DNA of 41,576 bases from an uncultured Pirellulaceae bacterium (GTDB lineage Bacteria; Planctomycetota; Planctomycetia; Pirellulales; Pirellulaceae): NCBI GenBank assembly GCA_947258905.1, contig CAMYKF010000675.1, positions 1 through 41,576 on the forward strand. The letters run 5' to 3'. The position numbers and the translations under genes were made by a program. The notes under the pieces are model-generated. The model searched no databases. It was not told the origin of the DNA and was given only the letters and a program-made list of their open reading frames with translations. Below, piece after piece: positions 36,592 to 41,576 of the stretch (within the stretch, counting starts at the first letter, position 1; each line of letters begins with the position of its first letter).

Positions 36592-37686
36592 TCAGCGGCG
36601 ACGCAACAGCCGGCCCGCCCACGGCTGAACCCGGCGAAAACCACGCAACATACAGCGAGACAAAGGGCCACCGATGGCGACCCGGTATCGGTAACGCATC
36701 CTCGATTCGTTGCACCACCTGGCCACCGCAGGACTGAGCACCCCCATGGTGTCAACGGTTGCCACGTCGCGTGACTCGTGCCAGTGCTTGAGCTGCAGAT
36801 AAAGCAACAGCTGCCCAGGGCTGAACTCGGCAAAGTCCGGATCGAAACTTACCTTGTGCGAGTGCCAGGTCGATTTGGCGGTGCAGCCGATTTCAAATGC
36901 CACGCGTAGCTGGCCCACCTTGAGGAATTGGATCTCCAGCATGCCGGCCGCGGCCAGCTCCCTGCAACATGCGATGTAGAACTGGCGACAATCCTCGTTG
37001 GCAATCAGGGAACTGCCCTCGCAGCCCTTCCAACTCCGATCCTCCATTGCCAGGGCCTGGCCAAGTAACTGCTCCAGTTCCCAATCATCATCAAACCGGT
37101 GAAACCGTTCGAACTCGACTGGTCCCAGTTGTTGTAACCGACGCAGGCTGCGACGCATGTGCTTGCGATGGTTTTTGGAAAGCGAAGCAAGGTACTCGTC
37201 CCAGCTGTCCTGAATCCGTACCAGCCCGGTCTCGAAATTCGGCTGGCGCAGCACCTCGCATCCCTCTCGCCTGAGCGCCGCAATCAACTGCACGACTCCC
37301 GGCGTCTCCACCAGTCCTTCCAGAAACAGGAAGGACGCGGGCAAACCACTGATTTGAAATGCGAGCTGGTCAAAGGTCTCCTCGCTGGCCAGATGGCGGT
37401 CCACCAGCAAATCGGCGCATTGCATCCACGGATTGGAAGCCAGTCGAAAACACGGGACGTTGCCCGACATACGCGCTGCGGTCAAGGGCAGGGCAGCGGT
37501 CCAGCGATCTTGCGAAACAGACCGGACAATCACCGGCGAATCACCGTTGCCGAACGTCTGTTGCCAATTGGCCAAACAGGCGGAGCGCAACATCGGCGAT
37601 GTGACGCCGCTGCGTTGCCACAAATCATCCAGCGCCTGCGATTCTCGCAGGGCATCGATCGACGGTACAGACAGTTTTTGAATCAT
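36592..37686 (-). CDS. CelD/FemAB-like GNAT acetyltransferase
   Basis: 364 aa; YLASLSKNHRKHMRRSLRRLQQLG ... QLRVAFEIGCTAKSTWHSHKVSFDPDFAEFSPGQLLLYLQLKHWHE. Confidence 0.8.
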   Translation of the reverse strand: MIQKLSVPSIDALRESQALDDLWQRSGVTSPMLRSACLANWQQTFGNGDSPVIVRSVSQDRWTAALPLTAARMSGNVPCFRLASNPWMQCADLLVDRHLASEETFDQLAFQISGLPASFLFLEGLVETPGVVQLIAALRREGCEVLRQPNFETGLVRIQDSWDEYLASLSKNHRKHMRRSLRRLQQLGPVEFERFHRFDDDWELEQLLGQALAMEDRSWKGCEGSSLIANEDCRQFYIACCRELAAAGMLEIQFLKVGQLRVAFEIGCTAKSTWHSHKVSFDPDFAEFSPGQLLLYLQLKHWHESRDVATVDTMGVLSPAVARWCNESRMRYRYRVAIGGPLSRCMLRGFRRVQPWAGRLLRRR

Positions 37687-37707
37687 GGTCGCCCGGGTCA
37701 GGAATTA

Positions 37708-38829
37708 CTAATGAGAAGAACGGCCGGTCATCGTTTGCGTCCAGTCACGAAATTGCCGGCCGGCATTCCACAGTGAACTGCGGACACGCGGCATCCAGCG
37801 GTCGGGGACGATTCGCGTTCGCCACAGCGGCGCGCGTGTGGCTTTCCAGCGGGATTTGTACACTTCGTCTCCACGCAGGAAATCAAACCAGCGGAATCCG
37901 CGTTCGATTGATGCCTGAATCGCCCAGGTAAAGTTAATGTGACCAGGTTCCAGCGACAGATATTCCGGGTCCATGCCCGTTTGGTACATGAAAACCGAGT
38001 CTCCCGCGATGAATTCAAGATTGGCAGTGATCGGGCGGCCCTTGTAATGCACCAGATTGATCTGGGAATGTGCGGATTCAGCCAGTCGCAGCGAGGCTGT
38101 TTGCAGAAACCGTTCAAAGTGCGGGTCGGCGAAACATCCGGGCTGTCCCAGACTCTGCCGACGCATTTGATGCAGGTCGGCAAAGATTGGCCAGGCACGT
38201 TGCAACTGTTTTGGCGTCAGGAAGACCTCGCCGGAAAATTCCGCGTTGGCCAGTCGCTTTTCCGCCTTGCGTGTCTTGCGACGAAATGACCTGTGCAACG
38301 TCGCTTCGTATTCGTGCCAGTCGGCTGGCAGTGCCGATCGCCAGGTGCCGCCGATTTCGTGCATCACCACACTCGCGTTGCGGCATGCGGCGGCCTCGTG
38401 CAACAACTGGATGGCGGGGTCGGTGGCCAGGTGCCCTTCAATCTCGAACAGATCCACGTCAGCAAACAACTCATGTACGTCGCGGCCCAGCATCAATCGT
38501 CCCAATGCAACGATCACCGGTGCCGTAAAACCTGGACGGATCGCCAGACTGACGTAATCGCTGCAGGCGGAGCCGCTGGCCAGCGTTTGAATCACCCTTC
38601 CGCGAGCCGGCGAAGTCGACTTGTACCACGGCGCTATGCCAACCCAGTGACCACGATCATCTTCGAACACAACGATGGCCAGTTCTCCACCGCTGCAATA
38701 CTGTTCCCACCAGCTGAACATCCATTCCCAGCGATGAAATACGCGATCGCCCGCCAGCTCATTCCAGCGCTGGCGACACCCGCGGAATTCATCGAATTCG
38801 GTAATCAGTCTTGTTTGCAATCTCGACAT
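37708..38829 (-). CDS. CelD-like GNAT acetyltransferase (second copy of the family)
   Basis: MSRLQTRLITEFDEFRGCRQRWNELAGDRVFHRWEWMFSWWEQY; SFRRKTRKAEKRL; VFMYQTGMDPEYLSLEPGHINFTWAIQASIERGFRWFDFLRGDEVYKSRW. Confidence 0.88.
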   Translation of the reverse strand: MSRLQTRLITEFDEFRGCRQRWNELAGDRVFHRWEWMFSWWEQYCSGGELAIVVFEDDRGHWVGIAPWYKSTSPARGRVIQTLASGSACSDYVSLAIRPGFTAPVIVALGRLMLGRDVHELFADVDLFEIEGHLATDPAIQLLHEAAACRNASVVMHEIGGTWRSALPADWHEYEATLHRSFRRKTRKAEKRLANAEFSGEVFLTPKQLQRAWPIFADLHQMRRQSLGQPGCFADPHFERFLQTASLRLAESAHSQINLVHYKGRPITANLEFIAGDSVFMYQTGMDPEYLSLEPGHINFTWAIQASIERGFRWFDFLRGDEVYKSRWKATRAPLWRTRIVPDRWMPRVRSSLWNAGRQFRDWTQTMTGRSSH

Positions 38830-38834
38830 GGCAA

Positions 38835-39965
38835 TCAATCGTTGGGAGCCGCGCGTCTGGCAGCCTTGAATCGCGCGATGGCCGGAGTGCGTGCCGCCTG
38901 CACTTCGCGAAAAGCGGCCCACCGTTTGCGCAGGTAGCTGGTTAGCGGCATCTCGATCTTGTACGTCACCACCGCCGACACCGCGATGACAAACAGGATT
39001 CCCGCGACCATTGACAACTGGGGCGACAAACCGGCCTGATTCACATGCCAGATAAACACACAGCCCAGGTTGTTGTGCATCAAATACAGGGCGTAGGAAA
39101 TTGTGCTGATAAATACCAGGGGCCTCATTCGCAACAAGGGCACACGCCCCCAGGCACTGAAGGCCAACAGGACAAACAGAATCAGGGTCGCGGCCGGATT
39201 GTGATCGTGACGATCCACCACATGGAAGACAACGATACTGGCCACGATTCCCAGCGCATGCAGGGTCGGGTTGCCACGTTTGTTCTTGATCTCATTCAAG
39301 AGGATCCCGATGGTGAACAGCGGCAAATATTCCAGAATCAGCAAATCGCGCGACGTCGTCATCCAGGCCATCCAGGTCGCGTCGTGCGGCCTGGCCGACA
39401 GGAAGTTGATCGACAAACATGTCACCAACGACAACGCCAGCAACCACATGACCGTGCGGAAAGGCGTCTCCAGCGCTCCGGTCATGAACATCAGCAAAAT
39501 CATGCCGTAAAACAAAACCTCGACCTGCAGCGTCCACGTCACCGGCTCCATGCACTCGTAACCAAGCAGGTTGGGCATGATGGTCAGATTCGCTGCAATC
39601 TGATCGCCAGTAAATGCGGCGACCGTTAACGGGGCCAACCCGATGATCAGCAAGTTGATCACGATCACCGACCAGTAGGAGGGGCAGATGCGAATGATGC
39701 GGCTGGCCAGGAAATCCGCCGACTTGCGTTTCTTCAGCAGCGTCATGGCGTTGACAAATCCGCTGAGCATGAAGAACAACTGGACGCCGTATTTCCCGAA
39801 CGGGAACTCAAATCCCAGCGGCGACGTATAACCGTACTTGACCGCATACACGTGCGTGAAATGAAACAGCACGAGGTTCAGGGCCGCCAGCGCTCGTAGC
39901 GAATCCAGTTCGACAATCCGTTTGGTTTTTTTGACCGCGGGGGCGGACTGGGCGGGCTGGGACAT
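38835..39965 (-). CDS. Acyltransferase 3 (OafA-type) membrane protein
   Basis: RIVELDSLRALAALNLVLFHFTHVY; GVQLFFMLSGFVNAMTL; FLASRIIRICPSYW; polytopic. Confidence 0.9.
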   Translation of the reverse strand: MSQPAQSAPAVKKTKRIVELDSLRALAALNLVLFHFTHVYAVKYGYTSPLGFEFPFGKYGVQLFFMLSGFVNAMTLLKKRKSADFLASRIIRICPSYWSVIVINLLIIGLAPLTVAAFTGDQIAANLTIMPNLLGYECMEPVTWTLQVEVLFYGMILLMFMTGALETPFRTVMWLLALSLVTCLSINFLSARPHDATWMAWMTTSRDLLILEYLPLFTIGILLNEIKNKRGNPTLHALGIVASIVVFHVVDRHDHNPAATLILFVLLAFSAWGRVPLLRMRPLVFISTISYALYLMHNNLGCVFIWHVNQAGLSPQLSMVAGILFVIAVSAVVTYKIEMPLTSYLRKRWAAFREVQAARTPAIARFKAARRAAPND

Positions 39966-40289
39966 GGCTGGCTGGAGAAGGGCGGGCGGGTTGCGGCACT
40001 CTGCAAGCGGGTTCAGGCGAAACAACTTGCAAATGCCAGACCGCAGCAGTCGTTGGCAGCAGGACGTCCGATGAGCCGGCAAAACGCGGGTGTCTTGGCC
40101 GGCCCGAAATTGACCAGGATTCCAATGTTGCCAAAACGCAACATGCTCGCCCCAAATGTGACCACCTCTGCATACACAATGCAGCGACCCGCAGGCTTCC
40201 GATTTTGGCTAATCGGGCTGGTTTGTTTCGTTTGATAGCGTGCCCACGATTGCCACTGCTGACAAATCCGCTTTTGACAGAAAAATCTA

Positions 40290-40318
40290 TTGACCCCGTT
40301 GTGACGATTCACTAATTT
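40290..40318 (+). promoter_or_regulatory. Candidate sigma70-type promoter
   Basis: TTGACC (40290-40295), 17-bp spacer, TAATTT (40313-40318). Confidence 0.4.
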
Positions 40319-40324
40319 TCGCGA

Positions 40325-40590
40325 GTTGTTTGGGAGTTACCCAAAAACAAAAGCCAATTCGAAACACGGATTGGATCCAGCGTTAATGGCATTATGGTTT
40401 TTCGGCCACGCTAATACTGGAATCGGCGGATCAGCAAGGAAGCAACATTCGCCGAGGACAATTGACACTTGATCCAATCCTTGGTTGATCAGGGCACGGA
40501 AGCTCCTGATCCACCGTCCAATCGCTCTCGGACCAACTTCAGTGTTCCTCAGCCCCCCTTGGAACTCTGGGTTACCGAGAGCCTTTTTTA
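40325..40590 (+). ncRNA. Candidate structured RNA gene or attenuated leader, unassigned
   Basis: Nested stems P1 ggattggatc/gatccaatcc, P2 agcgt/acgct, P3 tcggcg/cgccga; hairpin ggttgatcagg/cctgatccacc; terminator gctctcgg/ccgagagc + T6. The 5' end is inferred from the candidate promoter. Confidence 0.4.
40524..40590 (+). terminator. Rho-independent-like terminator with a long structured loop
   Basis: gctctcgg (40524-40531) / ccgagagc (40575-40582), then ctttttta; inner gttcc/ggaac pairing. Confidence 0.5.
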
Positions 40591-40684
40591 TGCGCCGACC
40601 TGATTCTGGAGCTTGCCAGGCCCGTTTGTGGCCTATGTTTTGGCAGTCGCACCAATCCGTTTTGACTGGCCCGGAAAACTAATC

Positions 40685-41191
40685 ATGAACGACACCGGTT
40701 TTCATTCGCCGGAAGATGACGTGGTCTTTCTCGATCGCCTGGTTGGCCTGCCCTGCCCCAAATGCCAGGGCGAGTTGGTTATTGCATCTGCCAGCGGTCT
40801 AAAGATCGCCGGCTGCCAGCAGTGCCACGGTCTGCTGCTGCAAAAAAACGTGATGGCGGGTTTGATCCGCAATCGACGGGCGACCTGGCCCGGCGAAGAC
40901 GCCAATCCGCGACCGGTCGATCCGGACGAACTGCGGGAAAGCTGTTATTGCGTGGCCTGCGAGCAAGAAATGGAAACGCATATCTATGGCGGACCGGGAA
41001 ACGTCATCATCGATTCCTGTGCCCAGTGCGGGCTAGCATGGCTGGATGTCACCGAGTTGCGTCGCATCACCGAAGCACCCGGCAATCGCGACTGCACGGC
41101 CGGCGATCTGGCAGGTCTGGATGCCCACATGCTGGACCGCAGTGAGATTACCTGGGCAGCATTCGTCGAGGCATTCGTCGAGGCGTTTTAG
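40685..41191 (+). CDS. zf-TFIIB-type zinc-ribbon protein
   Basis: LPCPKCQGELVIA...IAGCQQCHGLLL; CYCVACEQEMETHIYGGPGNVIIDSCAQCGLAWLDVTELRRI. Confidence 0.85.
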   Translation: MNDTGFHSPEDDVVFLDRLVGLPCPKCQGELVIASASGLKIAGCQQCHGLLLQKNVMAGLIRNRRATWPGEDANPRPVDPDELRESCYCVACEQEMETHIYGGPGNVIIDSCAQCGLAWLDVTELRRITEAPGNRDCTAGDLAGLDAHMLDRSEITWAAFVEAFVEAF

Positions 41192-41279
41192 CTATTGCGA
41201 GGCGTGGCCAAACTCAGCGGACATGTTCCCGGCTGACGCTTCGAGTCCCCGTGTTCCATCTCAGCGACACCCTGTTTGC

Positions 41280-41576
41280 CTACTGCGACAGGTCCACGGA
41301 CACGATTTCCTTGTCGTTGCGGGCAAACATGTGTTTGTCGGAAAACGCCGGATGCGACCATACGACCTTGCGACCACGGGCAACGCTGGTGGGCTCAAGA
41401 ATGCTGGCGCGGTCGATTTCCTCAAATCCGTCAGGTGACAGGCGGGCAATCATCAACTCACCGTTGTCGTTAAACATGAAATAGCGACCGTGGTTGGCAA
41501 CGATAAAGGCGGTGGCAAACGTCACCGGTTCATCTTCCAGCCAGTTCTCCTCGGTCCATTTCATCTCGCCGGATTC
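41280..41576 (-). CDS. PQQ/BamB-like beta-propeller protein, C-terminal fragment cut by the window edge
   Basis: FATAFIVANHGRYFMFNDNGELMIARLSPDGFEEIDRASILEPTSVARGRKVVWSHPAFSDKHMFARNDKEIVSVDLSQ; the ORF is open at the right edge. Confidence 0.75.
   Translation of the reverse strand, partial: ESGEMKWTEENWLEDEPVTFATAFIVANHGRYFMFNDNGELMIARLSPDGFEEIDRASILEPTSVARGRKVVWSHPAFSDKHMFARNDKEIVSVDLSQ

Noticed and set aside
40462-40490. Second promoter (TTGACA-17-TTGATC) inside the candidate RNA
   Set aside because: The -35 is good but the -10 is poor, and it overlaps the 3' arm of the long-range stem; the upstream promoter explains the layout better.

Overview
The window looks like ordinary chromosomal DNA from a planctomycete, probably Pirellulales-like. 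This is inferred from a PSCyt1/DUF1549/DUF1553 + DUF1501 gene pair, a Minf_1886/TIGR04138-type protein and abundant short palindromic spacer repeats; no database search was run. About 31 protein-coding genes and one tRNA-Leu(CAG) are supported. Main blocks: tex; hppD; a secreted orphan; a MazG-like gene and sucB; the DUF1549/1553 and DUF1501 pair; rsmG, a CdsA-like gene and plsC; a polysaccharide block (GT4, polysaccharide deacetylase, WecG/TagA-type GT); an MsrB fusion; rhodanese; cca; purA, uppS, cdsA, phoH, pgpH, ybeY, corC and slyX; a Minf_1886, PSP1/RicT and SEC-C group; two CelD-like GNATs and an OafA-type acyltransferase; a zf-TFIIB protein; and the C-terminus of a beta-propeller protein at the right edge. 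I see no CRISPR array, transposase, prophage or obvious defence system, and no clear-cut new multi-gene system. The best candidates for something undescribed are: (1) a ~265-nt apparent RNA gene or attenuated leader in the 720-bp divergent spacer at 39966-40684, with promoter, nested stems, hairpin and intrinsic terminator; (2) a 37-bp tandem duplication inside a 108-bp repeat array that splits tex into two frames, where removing one copy exactly restores a single ORF; (3) a one-base frame break in an NTF2-like lipoprotein lying between palindromic repeat clusters; (4) an MsrB fused to an unrecognised N-terminal domain.
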